Shown here: positions 47,031-57,068 of the stretch, one piece after another
Layout of the letters: every line of letters begins with the position of its first letter
Position numbering within the stretch: the first letter of the stretch is position 1
NCBI GenBank assembly: GCA_019745325.1
Contig: JAIETK010000004.1
Location: 1 to 64,000 of the forward strand
Source of the DNA: Nitrosomonas sp.
GTDB taxonomy: Bacteria > Pseudomonadota > Gammaproteobacteria > Burkholderiales > Nitrosomonadaceae
Direction: 5' to 3'
Length of the DNA: 64,000 bases
Notes under the pieces: generated by a model
The model's input: the letters and a program-made list of their open reading frames with translations, nothing else
Databases searched by the model: none
Told to the model about the DNA's origin: nothing
Made by a program: the position numbers and the translations under genes

Positions 47031-47906
47031 ATGTCTATTCTGATCAATCGCAACAGCCGCGTCATCACCCAAGGCATTACCGGCAAGACCGGGCAATTTC
47101 ATACCCGCATGTGCCGCGACTACGCCTTTGGCAAGGAATGTTTCGTGGCTGGCGTGAATCCGCGCAAACCCGGCGAGGATTTCGAGGGTATTCCGGTATT
47201 TGCCACCGTCCAGGAAGCCAAGCAGCAAACCGGCGCGAATGTGTCGGTGATTTATGTGCCGCCGCCTTTCGCCGCTGCGGCGATCGACGAAGCGGTCGAA
47301 GCCGGGTTGGATCTGGTGATTTGCATCACCGAGGGCATTCCGGTGCGTGACATGATCCGCACGCGTTACAACATGCAAGGCAAAAAAACCAAGCTGATCG
47401 GCCCGAATTGTCCCGGCATTATCACGCCGGACGAACTCAAGATCGGTATCATGCCCGGCTACATCCACAAAAAAGGCCGTATCGGCGTGGTGTCGCGTTC
47501 CGGCACGTTGACCTACGAAGCGGTGGCGCAATTGATGGCGCTTGGATTGGGGCAATCGACTTGTATCGGTATCGGCGGCGATCCGGTGAATGGTTTGAAA
47601 CACCTCGATGTGATGCAGTTATTCAACGACGACGATGAAACCGACGCGGTGCTGATGGTCGGCGAGATCGGTGGCAGCGACGAAGAGGATTGCGCACGCT
47701 GGATCAAGGACAACATGCACAAGCCGGTGGTTGGTTTTATCGCCGGTGTTACGGCGCCGCCGGGCAAGCGCATGGGACACGCCGGGGCGATCATTTCCGG
47801 CGGTAAAGGCACCGCGCAGGAGAAACTCGAAGTAATGGAGTCGTGTGGCATCAAGGTCACGCGCAATCCGGCGGAAATGGGCAAGCTGCTGAAATCGGTT
47901 TTGTAA
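47031..47906 (+). CDS. sucD: Succinyl-CoA (or malate-CoA) ligase, alpha subunit
   Basis: The 291-residue CoA-binding subunit has [17 protein letters not shown] at the front, the NCPGIITP loop, [20 protein letters not shown] and the phosphohistidine loop [17 protein letters not shown]. One insertion relative to E. coli SucD ([23 protein letters not shown] region) is seen. It pairs with the gene just upstream. Confidence 0.9.
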   Translation: MSILINRNSRVITQGITGKTGQFHTRMCRDYAFGKECFVAGVNPRKPGEDFEGIPVFATVQEAKQQTGANVSVIYVPPPFAAAAIDEAVEAGLDLVICITEGIPVRDMIRTRYNMQGKKTKLIGPNCPGIITPDELKIGIMPGYIHKKGRIGVVSRSGTLTYEAVAQLMALGLGQSTCIGIGGDPVNGLKHLDVMQLFNDDDETDAVLMVGEIGGSDEEDCARWIKDNMHKPVVGFIAGVTAPPGKRMGHAGAIISGGKGTAQEKLEVMESCGIKVTRNPAEMGKLLKSVL

Positions 47907-47937
47907 TTACGTTATTTTTTGTCAAAGGGTTTTTTTC

Positions 47938-48252
47938 ATGCGTTTTCGTTTATCGTTTTTCGTCATTGTTTTCGCGCTCATCGTTTCTGCTTGCAGTGCT
48001 CCAATGTCCATTAAACAGCAGCCGCTACCCGGCAAGAAACCGGAGCGTCCGGCTGGGCCATTGCCGCAAAGCGCCAAACCTAAGTACAACCTGACCGGTT
48101 ATCCGGCCGAAGTGCAGCAAGGCTATATCGACGGTTGCGAAACTGCCAAAAATACCAGTTGGGCATTCAAGGATCTCAATCGCTACGAGAAAGACGGCCA
48201 ATACCGTATGGGCTGGGACGACGGTTTCATGATGTGCAAAGGCACGAAATAA
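47938..48252 (+). CDS. Small predicted lipoprotein
   Basis: The 104-residue product has a lipobox (LIVSAC, Cys21) and a short domain with GYIDGC and YRMGWDDGFMMC, where two cysteines may pair. The family was not recognised. It lies directly before dacB and may share its transcript. Confidence 0.7.
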   Translation: MRFRLSFFVIVFALIVSACSAPMSIKQQPLPGKKPERPAGPLPQSAKPKYNLTGYPAEVQQGYIDGCETAKNTSWAFKDLNRYEKDGQYRMGWDDGFMMCKGTK

Positions 48253-48275
48253 GCAATTTCATTCCGGTAAGCAAT

Positions 48276-49709
48276 ATGAATTGGTACCTGGGTTTGCTGG
48301 TGTGGCTGATGGTCTCGGCTTCACCGGTTGCCGCCGCTGAATTACCGTCTATCGTCAAGCAAAAGCTGCAGCAATTGGCGATTCCGGAAACCGCGATCGG
48401 TGTTTATGTGCATGAGACCGGCGCGCGTGAACCGCTGCTCACGATGAATGCCGATACCGCCATGAATCCGGCGTCGGTGATGAAATTGCTGACGACGTAT
48501 GCCGGATTGGAATTATTGGGTCCGGCGTATACCTGGCCGACGATGCTGTACGCGGATGGGGCGATTATCGATGGTGTGTTGCACGGTGATTTGGTGATCA
48601 AGGGCTATGGCGATCCGAAGCTGGATCTGGAAAATTTCTGGCTGCTGATTCACCGCTTACGCCAAACCGGATTGCATGAAATCAAAGGAAATCTGGTGCT
48701 GGATAACAGTCATTATCAGATTCCGGATGATCATCCGGGCGATTTCGACGGTCAGCCGTACCGCACCTACAACATCATTCCGGAAGCATTGCTGATCAAT
48801 TACCGCACATCGACGATTCATTTGTTTCCGCAGCACGAGAAAAACGCCGTGCGGGTGGTCATCGATCCGCTGCCGGATTCGATCCAGGTGCAGAATCATT
48901 TAAAACTGACACAAGGCGCCTGCGGTGATTGGCAGAATGCACTGACGATCGATGTTCTGTCCGGTAAAAGCCAGGATGACGATTTTACCGTGGTGCTGAA
49001 GGGTAATTTCTCGCGGCATTGCGGCAAGCAGTCGTACATGCTGAGTTTGCAGAAGAGCGCGATCTACACGCGCGATTTGTTTAAGCGCTTGTGGGCGCAA
49101 CAAGGCGGCATGTTTCATGGTGATGTCATCGTGGGGCGAGCGCCGTCCGGTTTGACACCGTTAAAAATCTATCAGTCGCCGCCTTTGGCGGAGATCGTGC
49201 GCGGCATCAATAAATTCAGCAATAACATTGCCGCGCGGCAGTTGTATCTGGCGTTGGGAACGGGAGAAAATGCCGCGCAGCAATCACCGGCAACGCTGGC
49301 GAAATCGGATGCGGCTGTCCGGCAGTGGTTAGCCGGTAAGCAATTGAATTTTCCCGAACTGGTGGTTGAGAACGGCTCCGGATTGTCGCGAAAGGAACGT
49401 ATTAGCGCGCGGCACATGGGGCAGCTGCTCTTGGCGGCATTTAATAGTCCGGTGATGCCGGAATTCGTGTCGTCGATGCCGATCGCGGCGGTTGACGGCA
49501 CCTTGAGAAACCGCTTTGCCGGGACAGCGGTAAAAGGGCTGGCGCATATGAAAACCGGTGCGCTAAATAACGTGCGCGCGTTGGCGGGGTATATGCTGGA
49601 TAAGGCCGGACGGCGCATCGTCATCGTGTTTTTCGTGAATCACGATCAGGCCGGGCAGTCGCGTGTGGCCATGGATGCATTGGTGCAATGGCTTTATAGC
49701 CGGCCGTAA
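48276..49709 (+). CDS. dacB: D-alanyl-D-alanine carboxypeptidase/endopeptidase (PBP4 type)
   Basis: The 477-residue penicillin-binding protein has a signal peptide (to about SPVAA) and the three active-site motifs of class C: SVMK (nucleophile Ser in NPASVMK), SNN (KFSNNIAAR) and KTG (HMKTGAL). It trims or cleaves peptidoglycan stems in the periplasm. The start at 48276 (MNWYLG) is used; an upstream in-frame reading would lie over the lipoprotein gene. Confidence 0.93.
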   Translation: MNWYLGLLVWLMVSASPVAAAELPSIVKQKLQQLAIPETAIGVYVHETGAREPLLTMNADTAMNPASVMKLLTTYAGLELLGPAYTWPTMLYADGAIIDGVLHGDLVIKGYGDPKLDLENFWLLIHRLRQTGLHEIKGNLVLDNSHYQIPDDHPGDFDGQPYRTYNIIPEALLINYRTSTIHLFPQHEKNAVRVVIDPLPDSIQVQNHLKLTQGACGDWQNALTIDVLSGKSQDDDFTVVLKGNFSRHCGKQSYMLSLQKSAIYTRDLFKRLWAQQGGMFHGDVIVGRAPSGLTPLKIYQSPPLAEIVRGINKFSNNIAARQLYLALGTGENAAQQSPATLAKSDAAVRQWLAGKQLNFPELVVENGSGLSRKERISARHMGQLLLAAFNSPVMPEFVSSMPIAAVDGTLRNRFAGTAVKGLAHMKTGALNNVRALAGYMLDKAGRRIVIVFFVNHDQAGQSRVAMDALVQWLYSRP

Positions 49710-49833
49710 TTCCCCTGGTATAAATAGGCCTATTGATTCCAATTTCTTTTCGGCGTAGAGTGCTCGCTCAAGGTAGACCATCTATTTTGAAATCAGGTGA
49801 ATCCCTTCAATTCCAGTTTGAGGAGTACACAAA

Positions 49834-50424
49834 ATGATGAATGAATATAAATCCCTCGCCGTACAGTACCTGTCCGGAACCGTCCACATCTCCCGCCCCT
49901 TGCCACCCAGTCCGGTTACATTCGATTCTCCCGCCGCGGAAGTCATGACGGATCTGCGTTCCATCCACGCAGCAGTGATTGCGCCAAGCACTCCGATGGA
50001 AATTGCCAATACTTACATGATGCAGCGCGGTGTGCGGACATTGCTGGTCATGAGCAATGACAATACGTTAGCCGGGATTATCACGGCTACCGATATTCTT
50101 GGCGAGAAACCGATGCGTTTTATTCAGGAACGCGGCGTGAAGCACAATGAAATTCTAGTGGCGGATATCATGACACCGCTGGATAAGCTGGAAGCGATTT
50201 CCCTGGAAGAAGTGATGCATGCGCGAGTCGGCAATGTTGTTGCCAGTCTGCGTGAGAGCGGTCGGTTGCATGCATTGGTGATTGACGATCAGACTATCGG
50301 TCTACCAAGGATTTGCGGGATCTTTTCCTGGACTCAAATTGAAAAGCAGCTGGGTATGATGATTCCGCAAAATAATGTGGCGAAGAGTTTTGCGGAAATT
50401 GAATCGACATTGATTGCGAGTTAG
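49834..50424 (+). CDS. CBS-domain protein
   Basis: The 196-residue protein has a pair of CBS motifs (AAVIAPSTPMEIANTYMMQRGVRTLLVMSNDNTLAGIITATDILG and ISLEEVMHARVGNVVASLRESGRLHALVID). Such pairs bind adenine nucleotides and control partner activity. No catalytic domain is attached. GAGGAG is present upstream of the start. Confidence 0.85.
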   Translation: MMNEYKSLAVQYLSGTVHISRPLPPSPVTFDSPAAEVMTDLRSIHAAVIAPSTPMEIANTYMMQRGVRTLLVMSNDNTLAGIITATDILGEKPMRFIQERGVKHNEILVADIMTPLDKLEAISLEEVMHARVGNVVASLRESGRLHALVIDDQTIGLPRICGIFSWTQIEKQLGMMIPQNNVAKSFAEIESTLIAS

Positions 50425-50439
50425 CCTGAAAACAAAAAA

Positions 50440-50470
50440 CCAGCTTGTGATGTGCTCATAAGCTGGCTTT
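50440..50470. terminator. Bidirectional terminator between the CBS gene and trpE
   Basis: CCAGCTT (50440-50446) and AAGCTGG (50460-50466), extended by TGA/TCA in the loop, form a hairpin flanked by an A-rich run on the left and TTTG on the right. It lies between convergent genes. Confidence 0.8.
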
Positions 50471-50499
50471 GTTATCGCTGGATTAATACCACTTTCTTA

Positions 50500-51972
50500 C
50501 TAGAGCTTGCTGTCGAGACCGTTCTCGGCCAGTTCTGCCGCGCGTAACACCGCTTTGGCTTTGTTTTGCGTTTCCACCCATTCGTTTTGCGGCACCGAGT
50601 CGGCGACAATGCCGGCGCCGGCTTGAACGTGCAGCATGCCATCCTTGATGACGCCGGTGCGGATGGCGATCGCCAAGTCCATGTCGCCGTTAAATCCCAA
50701 ATATCCCACGGCGCCGGCATAGACACCGCGCTTGGATACTTCCAGCTCGTCGATGATTTCCATGGCGCGTACTTTGGGGGCGCCGCTGACCGTTCCAGCC
50801 GGAAAGGTGGCGCGCAGTACGTCGATGGCGCTCAAGCCAGGTTTCAGTTTGCCTTCAACGTTCGAGACGATGTGCATGACGTGCGAGTAATTTTCAATTT
50901 GCATTTTTTCCGTAACTTTGACGGTCCCGGTTTGCGCGACCCGGCCGATATCGTTGCGGCCCAGGTCCATCAACATCACATGTTCGGCGATTTCTTTCGG
51001 ATCGGCTAAAAGATCCGCCGCCAAATCGGCGTCTTCCTGCGGATTCTTGCCGCGTGGACGGGTTCCGGCAATCGGACGTACTGTTACCGCATCACCTTCC
51101 AGACGTACCAATATTTCCGGGGAAGCGCCGACGACGTGGAAATCCTTGAAATGATAGAAAAACATATAGGGTGATGGGTTCAGACTGCGCAAGGCGCGGT
51201 ATAACGCCAGCGGAGAAGCGCTATAGGGTTTGCTGGTGCGCTGCGACAGTACCACTTGCATGATGTCGCCATCGTAAATGTAGCGCTTTGCCCGCTCGAC
51301 GGCCGCTTTAAAATCCGCCTCCGGAAATTCGGAAGCTGCAGCGGCGGAAGCGACAGTTTCTCCGGAAGGAATGGCGGCCGGTTGGCGTAATTGCGCAAGT
51401 AACGCTTTCAACCGGTTACGTCCGGTTTGATAAGCGTTTGCTTGCGCCGGATCGGCGTACACGATCAGATACAATTTGCCGGAAAGATTGTCGACCACTG
51501 CTAATTCTTCGGAGAGCAGCAGCAGCATATCCGGTGTATTCAGGGAATCCGGCTTGGCATGACCTTTGAGCTTGTGTTCGATATAACGCACGGTATCGTA
51601 GGAGAAATAACCAGCCAATCCGCCGCGGAAACGTGATTTTCCAGCCTGGCACGGCGCAGCCTTGAATTGCCGCAGATAAGATTCGACGAATGCCAGCGGG
51701 TCATCGGCAATGGTTGTTTCGGATGTATCCCGCCGGATTGTATTGATCGAGTTGCCATACGCCTCGATCCGTGCTGTGGCCGGTAAACCGATAATCGAGA
51801 ACCGTCCGAACCGCTCGCCGCCCTGAACCGACTCGAGTAAATACGAGTACGGCTGGTTGGCGAGTTTCAAGTAAATGGACAGCGGCGTGTCGAGATCGGC
51901 AAAAGTTTCAAGGACTACCGGGATGCGGTTGTATCCTTGTTGCGCCAGCTGATTAAATTCTGCTTCGGTCAT
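50500..51972 (-). CDS. trpE: Anthranilate synthase component I
   Basis: The 490-residue enzyme has the chorismate-binding domain ([76 protein letters not shown]). It makes anthranilate from chorismate with the amidotransferase TrpG, not seen here. It is last in the rpe-gph-trpE run, with 9 bases to gph. No leader peptide is evident. Confidence 0.95.
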   Translation of the reverse strand: MTEAEFNQLAQQGYNRIPVVLETFADLDTPLSIYLKLANQPYSYLLESVQGGERFGRFSIIGLPATARIEAYGNSINTIRRDTSETTIADDPLAFVESYLRQFKAAPCQAGKSRFRGGLAGYFSYDTVRYIEHKLKGHAKPDSLNTPDMLLLLSEELAVVDNLSGKLYLIVYADPAQANAYQTGRNRLKALLAQLRQPAAIPSGETVASAAAASEFPEADFKAAVERAKRYIYDGDIMQVVLSQRTSKPYSASPLALYRALRSLNPSPYMFFYHFKDFHVVGASPEILVRLEGDAVTVRPIAGTRPRGKNPQEDADLAADLLADPKEIAEHVMLMDLGRNDIGRVAQTGTVKVTEKMQIENYSHVMHIVSNVEGKLKPGLSAIDVLRATFPAGTVSGAPKVRAMEIIDELEVSKRGVYAGAVGYLGFNGDMDLAIAIRTGVIKDGMLHVQAGAGIVADSVPQNEWVETQNKAKAVLRAAELAENGLDSKL

Positions 51973-51981
51973 AATGCCTGT

Positions 51982-52710
51982 TTAGGATAAGCGTTTGAGC
52001 AATTTGGTCGCATCCACCAGTGATTCGACGATCGCATCGCAGTCCAGCTCGTACACGTTGCGGCCCTCGTTATAACCGTAAGTTACGCAAAAAACATGGC
52101 AACCTGCCGCTCTGGCAGCGATCGCATCATTCAGCGAATCGCCGATCAGCAGCGCTTCGAGCGGCTGTGCATCGAAATGTTTGCAAATGTGCGTCAGCGG
52201 CATCGGATCCGGTTTTTTCCTAGGTAAGCTATCGCCGGACAAAACGATTTCAAATTGATTGTACAGACCGGTTGCTTTTAACAGCGGAATGGTAAACGCC
52301 TCGGCCTTATTGGTGATGCAGGCTAACCGGAAGCCGGCTTGCTGCAGAACTTTAACGCCTTCAACTACTCCCGGATAGGGACGTGTGTTCAAGCTCAAAT
52401 TTTCGGCATAGTGCTTTTCATAAATCGGCAGCGCTTTGGCAAACAAAGCTGCATCGGGTTCGCCATCGAGATCGCCGGTCAGGGTACGCTTGACCAGCTT
52501 TTGTATGCCTTTTCCGATATAAGAACGGATGGTTTCGGTCGACTGTTCCGGCATTCCTAAATCCCTGAGCATCAGGTTGGCGGACAATGCAAGATCGTCC
52601 GCAGTATTTAGCAATGTGCCATCCAGATCGATCATGATGACCTTGACCGCAATCGGAAAATCAATTTTTCTGGAGGGAGCCGCGGTATTCGAAGAAAAAC
52701 TTGGGTTCAT
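51982..52710 (-). CDS. gph: Phosphoglycolate phosphatase
   Basis: The 242-residue HAD hydrolase has the DxDGT motif (IDLDGTLLNTADDLA), SGDSLPRKKPDPMPLTHICKHF and the IGDSLNDAIAARAAG loop. It removes 2-phosphoglycolate made by Rubisco oxygenation or DNA repair, common next to rpe and trpE. Confidence 0.92.
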   Translation of the reverse strand: MNPSFSSNTAAPSRKIDFPIAVKVIMIDLDGTLLNTADDLALSANLMLRDLGMPEQSTETIRSYIGKGIQKLVKRTLTGDLDGEPDAALFAKALPIYEKHYAENLSLNTRPYPGVVEGVKVLQQAGFRLACITNKAEAFTIPLLKATGLYNQFEIVLSGDSLPRKKPDPMPLTHICKHFDAQPLEALLIGDSLNDAIAARAAGCHVFCVTYGYNEGRNVYELDCDAIVESLVDATKLLKRLS

Positions 52711-52746
52711 GAACGTGTAAAAAATTAAACGAAAATAATTAATTGC

Positions 52747-53427
52747 TTAGACTTTTGCCAGTTCGGCACGGAATGCCGCGACAACACTGTCGTAGCGGTG
52801 TGGATCGGTATCTTTGCCGGCATTGTAGATCGCCGATCCAGCCACAAACGTGTCGGCGCCGGCACGTGCAATTTCTGCGATGTTATCGACTTTCACACCG
52901 CCATCGATTTCCAGCAGGATATTTTTATTACCGCTGTCATCCAAGCGCTTTCTAACAGCGCGTAATTTGTTCAACGCTTCCGGAATGAATTTCTGACCGC
53001 CGAAGCCGGGGTTGACCGACATGATCAGAATCAAATCCAGCTTGTCGAGCACATGATCCAAATACGATAGCGGTGTTGCCGGGTTAAACACCAAACCGGC
53101 CTTGCAACCTTGTTCCTTGATTAGACCAATGGTGCGGTCAATATGGTTGGATGCTTCCGGGTGAAAAGAAATGATGTTGGCGCCGGCTTTGGCGAAATCG
53201 GGGATAATGCGATCAACCGGTTCAACCATCAAATGCACATCGATGATGGCGTCGGTAACCGGACGAATCGCTTCGCAGACCAAAGGGCCGATCGTCAGGT
53301 TGGGGACATAATGGTTATCCATCACGTCAAAATGAACGATATCCGCGCCGGAAGCGATAACATCGGTGATTTCTTGTCCGAGTTTTGCAAAATTGGCGGA
53401 CAGAATGCTGGGTGCTAAGCGAAACAT
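52747..53427 (-). CDS. rpe: Ribulose-phosphate 3-epimerase
   Basis: The 226-residue TIM-barrel enzyme has [53 protein letters not shown] and [12 protein letters not shown]. It interconverts ribulose-5-P and xylulose-5-P. Start at 53427 with GAGAGG upstream; a longer frame up to 53499 lacks similarity. Confidence 0.95.
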   Translation of the reverse strand: MFRLAPSILSANFAKLGQEITDVIASGADIVHFDVMDNHYVPNLTIGPLVCEAIRPVTDAIIDVHLMVEPVDRIIPDFAKAGANIISFHPEASNHIDRTIGLIKEQGCKAGLVFNPATPLSYLDHVLDKLDLILIMSVNPGFGGQKFIPEALNKLRAVRKRLDDSGNKNILLEIDGGVKVDNIAEIARAGADTFVAGSAIYNAGKDTDPHRYDSVVAAFRAELAKV

Positions 53428-53589
53428 GAAAAACCTCTCAATTGAAATCAAATCGTTTATTTTAACCTTAATTGCTCGTTTGCGCGTGAAAGAGTGCAAG
53501 CGGATACGAATTTCATCCGGCTAATCCGTTTTTTTGTTTTTTCTTGGTACACTAGCTGAAAAGAACGAGCTAATGACAGGAATCAACAA

Positions 53590-53973
53590 ATGTCCGAAGA
53601 AAAGAAATACGAAATCGATATTACTGTCCGAACCGCCTATTTACCGGATCAATCGGATGAGGAAGCCGATCGGCATGTGTTTGCTTACACCATCACGATT
53701 GCCAACAATGGCACGGTTGCCACACAATTGATCAGCAGGCATTGGATCATCAACAATGGTGATGGCACGACGCAGGAGGTGCGGGGGTTGGGTGTTGTTG
53801 GCGAGCAGCCGCTGCTTAAGCCCGGCGACAGCTTTGAATACACCAGTGGAACGGTGATCTCAACCTCGGTCGGATCGATGAAAGGCAGCTATCAGATGGC
53901 GGCGGAGGATGGCGTTCATTTTGATGTGACCATCCCGGAATTCATGCTGAGCGTACCCAGGATACTGCATTAG
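53590..53973 (+). CDS. apaG: ApaG protein
   Basis: The 127-residue immunoglobulin-like domain protein matches ApaG (YTITIANNGTVATQLISRHWIINNGDGTTQEVRGLGVVGEQPLLKPGDSFEYTSGT). It is often tied to cobalt/magnesium response or nucleotide metabolism; the molecular function is not firm. AGGAA precedes the start. Confidence 0.95.
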   Translation: MSEEKKYEIDITVRTAYLPDQSDEEADRHVFAYTITIANNGTVATQLISRHWIINNGDGTTQEVRGLGVVGEQPLLKPGDSFEYTSGTVISTSVGSMKGSYQMAAEDGVHFDVTIPEFMLSVPRILH

Positions 53974-54024
53974 AATCGCTATTTGCTTTTTTATGTTTGA
54001 TGATCACTTTGCACTGTTGCTCTA

Positions 54025-54729
54025 ATGGCCGGCACGCTCTACCTTATTCCATCGCCTATCAGCCAGGAAAATATCGCTTGGGTGCTGCCGGCGGCAGTAC
54101 AGCAATGCGTTGCCGGACTGAGTCATTTTATCGTGGAGCATCCTAAGACTGCGCGGCAATTTCTCAAGCAAATCGATTGTAAGCAGCCATTGCAATCCCT
54201 GCAGATGCAAACATTGAATGAACATACGTCCAGCAAGGATTTGTCTGGATTGCTTGAACCTTTATTAGCCGGACATGACGTCGGACTGTTGTCGGAAGCC
54301 GGCTGCCCGGCAGTGGCCGATCCCGGTGCTGGTTTGATCCGCTTGGCGCATAAAAATAATATTACCGTGATACCGCTGGTCGGGCCTTCCTCCATTTTGC
54401 TGGCGTTGATGGCATCGGGTTTGAACGGCCAGTGTTTTGCTTTTCATGGGTATTTGCCGGTCGAGAGCGTCGCGCGGGTTCAGAAAATCATGGAATTGGA
54501 AAAGCTATCGGCAAGTCTGCAACAGACACAGATTTTTATTGAAGCGCCGTACCGTAATCAGAAATTGCTGGAACAATTGGTGAGTGTATGCCGCGATACG
54601 ACTGATTTATGCGTTGCCAGTCATCTTACTTTTTCCAGCGAGATGATTGCGACCCGGACGATCAAAGAGTGGCGGAAAAACTTGCCGGATATCAATAAAA
54701 TACCGACTATTTTTCTATTGCATGGTTAG
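54025..54729 (+). CDS. RsmI-like tetrapyrrole-methylase-fold protein
   Basis: The 234-residue protein has the SAM-binding fold of RsmI/tetrapyrrole methylases (GTLYLIPSPISQENIAWVLP, VGLLSEAGCPAVADPGAGLIRLAHKNNITVIPLVGPSSILLALMASGLNGQCFAFHGYLP, IFIEAPYRNQKLLE). It lacks the C-terminal extension of true RsmI and has altered N-terminal motifs, so a paralogous rRNA or cofactor methyltransferase is likely. Confidence 0.85.
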   Translation: MAGTLYLIPSPISQENIAWVLPAAVQQCVAGLSHFIVEHPKTARQFLKQIDCKQPLQSLQMQTLNEHTSSKDLSGLLEPLLAGHDVGLLSEAGCPAVADPGAGLIRLAHKNNITVIPLVGPSSILLALMASGLNGQCFAFHGYLPVESVARVQKIMELEKLSASLQQTQIFIEAPYRNQKLLEQLVSVCRDTTDLCVASHLTFSSEMIATRTIKEWRKNLPDINKIPTIFLLHG

Positions 54730-54778
54730 GCGGTATCCGGGTTGTCTTGGGTTGTGCCCGGATGATCAATGACGCAAA

Positions 54779-55174
54779 TTACTGATCCGGGAGTTTTTTC
54801 TGTATAAATTCTATTTTATAGCCATCCGGGTCTTCGATAAACGCAATAACTGTCGTACCATGCTTCATCGGCCCGGCTTCACGGGTAACCTTGCCGCCCA
54901 GTTTTTTAGTGTTCTCGCAGGCTTGGTAAGCATCATCGACTTCAATGGCGATATGGCCATAGCCTTCTCCCAGATTATACGAAGCGGTGTCCCAATTGTG
55001 CGTTAATTCCAGAACAGCGCCGCTTGCTTCATCCTGAAAACCAACGAAAGCCAGCGTAAACCTGCCGTCGGGATAATCTTTGCGGCGCAGCAGCTTCATT
55101 CCTAATACTTGCGTATAAAAAGTCAGGGATTTTTCAAGATTGCCGACACGAAGCATGGTATGCAGAATGCGCAT
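54779..55174 (-). CDS. gloA: Lactoylglutathione lyase (glyoxalase I)
   Basis: The 131-residue protein is the single-domain Ni-type glyoxalase I ([73 protein letters not shown]). It isomerises the methylglyoxal-glutathione adduct. Its ATG follows the rubredoxin stop with no gap. Confidence 0.94.
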   Translation of the reverse strand: MRILHTMLRVGNLEKSLTFYTQVLGMKLLRRKDYPDGRFTLAFVGFQDEASGAVLELTHNWDTASYNLGEGYGHIAIEVDDAYQACENTKKLGGKVTREAGPMKHGTTVIAFIEDPDGYKIEFIQKKLPDQ

Positions 55175-55363
55175 TTATATTTTTACCATTTCAAAATCAT
55201 CTTTACGCGCGCCGCATTCGGGGCAAGTCCAGTTGATCGGCACATCTTCCCAGCGCGTGCCCGGTGCGATACCTTCATCCGGCGCTCCTGCGGCTTCATC
55301 ATAGATATAACCGCAAATTAAGCACATGTATTGATTGTACTCACGATTCTCATCGGTTGGCAT
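55175..55363 (-). CDS. Rubredoxin
   Basis: The 62-residue protein has CxxCG ([15 protein letters not shown]) and CPxCGA ([16 protein letters not shown]), the four-cysteine iron site, in a one-electron carrier. The ATG at 55363 is used; GGAAG is 12 bases upstream and a TTG at 55375 is an alternative. It is joined to gloA and divergent from thiD. Confidence 0.93.
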   Translation of the reverse strand: MPTDENREYNQYMCLICGYIYDEAAGAPDEGIAPGTRWEDVPINWTCPECGARKDDFEMVKI

Positions 55364-55415
55364 GATAGATAGCAACTTCCTTTTAGGTTAAAATGATATT
55401 TTACGGTATTAATGC

Positions 55416-56273
55416 ATGTTACAGCCACCCCCAATTGTACTTTCTTTCGCAGCCAATGATCCCAGTGGCGGAGCAGGTCTTCAAGCAGACTTGCTGACTA
55501 TTGCCAGTCTGGGCTGTCATCCGTTGTCAGTGATGACAGCCATTACCGTTCAGGATACTGCCGGTGTCGAGGATGTTATGCCGCTTGACCCGGAATGGGT
55601 TGCAGATCAGGCCAGAGCAGTGCTTGAAGATATGCCTGTTCAAGTTTTCAAGATCGGATTGTTAGGCAGCGTTGAGATTATCGCGACGATCGCGGAGGTG
55701 ATTTCCGATTATCCGCAGATTCCATTGGTGATGGATCCTGTCCTGACTTCCGGACGCGGTGATGAACTGGCGAGCGAAGAAATGATTGATGCCATGCGCG
55801 AGTTATTATTGCCGCAGGTGACGATTTTAACGCCCAATAGTCTAGAAGCGCGGCATCTGGCGCAACTGGAAAACGATAGTCATGTGACGAAACTGGATTT
55901 AAGCGTATGCGCGCAGCGGTTGCTGGATCTGGGATGCGAATATGTGTTGATTACGGGTACTCATGAAAATACCGCTCAAGTGACCAATACTTTATTTGCA
56001 AGTGACGGTGTCGTGCGATCCGATCACTGGGAGCGGCTTGCCAATACCTATCATGGCTCGGGTTGTACGCTGGCATCCGCGATCGCAGCCTTTTTAGCCA
56101 ACGGATTGACCATCACAGAGAGTGTGCAGGAAGCGCAAGATTACACCTGGCATACGTTACAAGCAGGTTTTCGTCCCGGCATGGGGCAATATATTCCCAA
56201 CCGGCTTTTTTGGGCGAGGGATAGCGAAGATGACGGCGACGAAACAGGCGCATCAGTTGCTGAGAAGAGTTGA
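55416..56273 (+). CDS. thiD: Hydroxymethylpyrimidine (phosphate) kinase
   Basis: The 285-residue ribokinase-fold enzyme has NDPSGGAGLQADLLTIASLGCHP, MDPVLTSGRGDEL, LTPNSLEARHL and NTYHGSGCTLASAIAA. It phosphorylates HMP and HMP-P in thiamine synthesis. The last residues (from about GDETGASVAEKS) lie in repeat-like sequence. No TPP riboswitch fits in the 40-base gap to the divergent rubredoxin gene. Confidence 0.93.
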   Translation: MLQPPPIVLSFAANDPSGGAGLQADLLTIASLGCHPLSVMTAITVQDTAGVEDVMPLDPEWVADQARAVLEDMPVQVFKIGLLGSVEIIATIAEVISDYPQIPLVMDPVLTSGRGDELASEEMIDAMRELLLPQVTILTPNSLEARHLAQLENDSHVTKLDLSVCAQRLLDLGCEYVLITGTHENTAQVTNTLFASDGVVRSDHWERLANTYHGSGCTLASAIAAFLANGLTITESVQEAQDYTWHTLQAGFRPGMGQYIPNRLFWARDSEDDGDETGASVAEKS

Positions 56274-56406
56274 AGAAACGAAGGCTCATCCGATGAATGC
56301 GACGAAATGCAAGATGCTCGCAATGCAACGGCAGATTAATCCTATCATCGGGGAAACGAGCGCTGCTCATAGAGTGGCGTGTCTGCGCAATCAATGAATT
56401 CGCGCT
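56262..56406. repeat. Candidate mobile repeat at the thiD-thiE junction
   Basis: The reverse strand reads GGAAAGCGCGAATTCATTGA then AATGATAGG-like and CATCTTGCATTTCGTCGCATT segments, a layout similar to the MITE-like family but too diverged to align by eye. It covers the thiD tail and the thiE start. Confidence 0.35.
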
Positions 56407-57050
56407 TTCCTAAGATCGGCGGGCTTTACGCAATCACACCGGATCTGGCCGATACCAGCGAGTTGCTTGATAAGACGCGGCAAGCATTGATTGGCGGAGT
56501 TCGGCTCGTTCAGTATCGTAACAAAACCGCAAATGGTGTTTTGCTGAGGGAACAAGCCGGGTTAATGCGTCAACTCTGCAATGAGTTCCGGGTGCCGCTG
56601 ATTATCAATGATCACATCGATTTAGCGCTGGCAGTTAATGCGGACGGCGTACACGTAGGTTGGGAGGATGCCGGTGTCGTTGAAGCGCGGAAGCATCTCG
56701 GGAAAAATAAGATTGTCGGAGCATCGTGCTATAACGATCTGGAACGTGCGCGGCAAGCGGAGCGGGAGGGCGCCGACTATGTGGCTTTTGGCGCATTCTT
56801 TTCCTCATTGACAAAGCCTGATGCTGTTTCCGTTTCCGAATATCTGATCGGACAAGCGAAACGAGAAATTTCGGTTCCCATTGTGGGGATCGGCGGTATC
56901 CGGTTGACCAATGCCAGACAAGTAATCGCAAGCGGCTGTGCTGCAGTTGCGGTGTGCGGTGATTTATTCATGAGCGGCAATATCACAGCGCAAGCTATGC
57001 GATTCACGCAACTATTTGCAGAATCTCGAAACTTACTAACAACCAATTAA
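56394..57050 (+). CDS. thiE: Thiamine-phosphate synthase
   Basis: The 218-residue TIM-barrel enzyme has GGLYAITPDL, VQYRNKTANGVLL, IINDHIDLALAVNADGVHVGWED, GASCYNDLERARQAEREGADYVAFGAFFSS and IGGIRLTNARQVIASG. It joins HMP-PP and thiazole phosphate. The ATG at 56394 is used, with a GTG at 56379 as the alternative; no Shine-Dalgarno is visible before either. hemL follows. Confidence 0.92.
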   Translation: MNSRFPKIGGLYAITPDLADTSELLDKTRQALIGGVRLVQYRNKTANGVLLREQAGLMRQLCNEFRVPLIINDHIDLALAVNADGVHVGWEDAGVVEARKHLGKNKIVGASCYNDLERARQAEREGADYVAFGAFFSSLTKPDAVSVSEYLIGQAKREISVPIVGIGGIRLTNARQVIASGCAAVAVCGDLFMSGNITAQAMRFTQLFAESRNLLTTN

Positions 57051-57068
57051 TTTTAAAAGAGTAATCAA

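Noticed and set aside
55376-55415. TPP riboswitch before thiD
   Set aside because: Only 40 bases separate thiD from the divergent rubredoxin gene and no THI-box motif is present.
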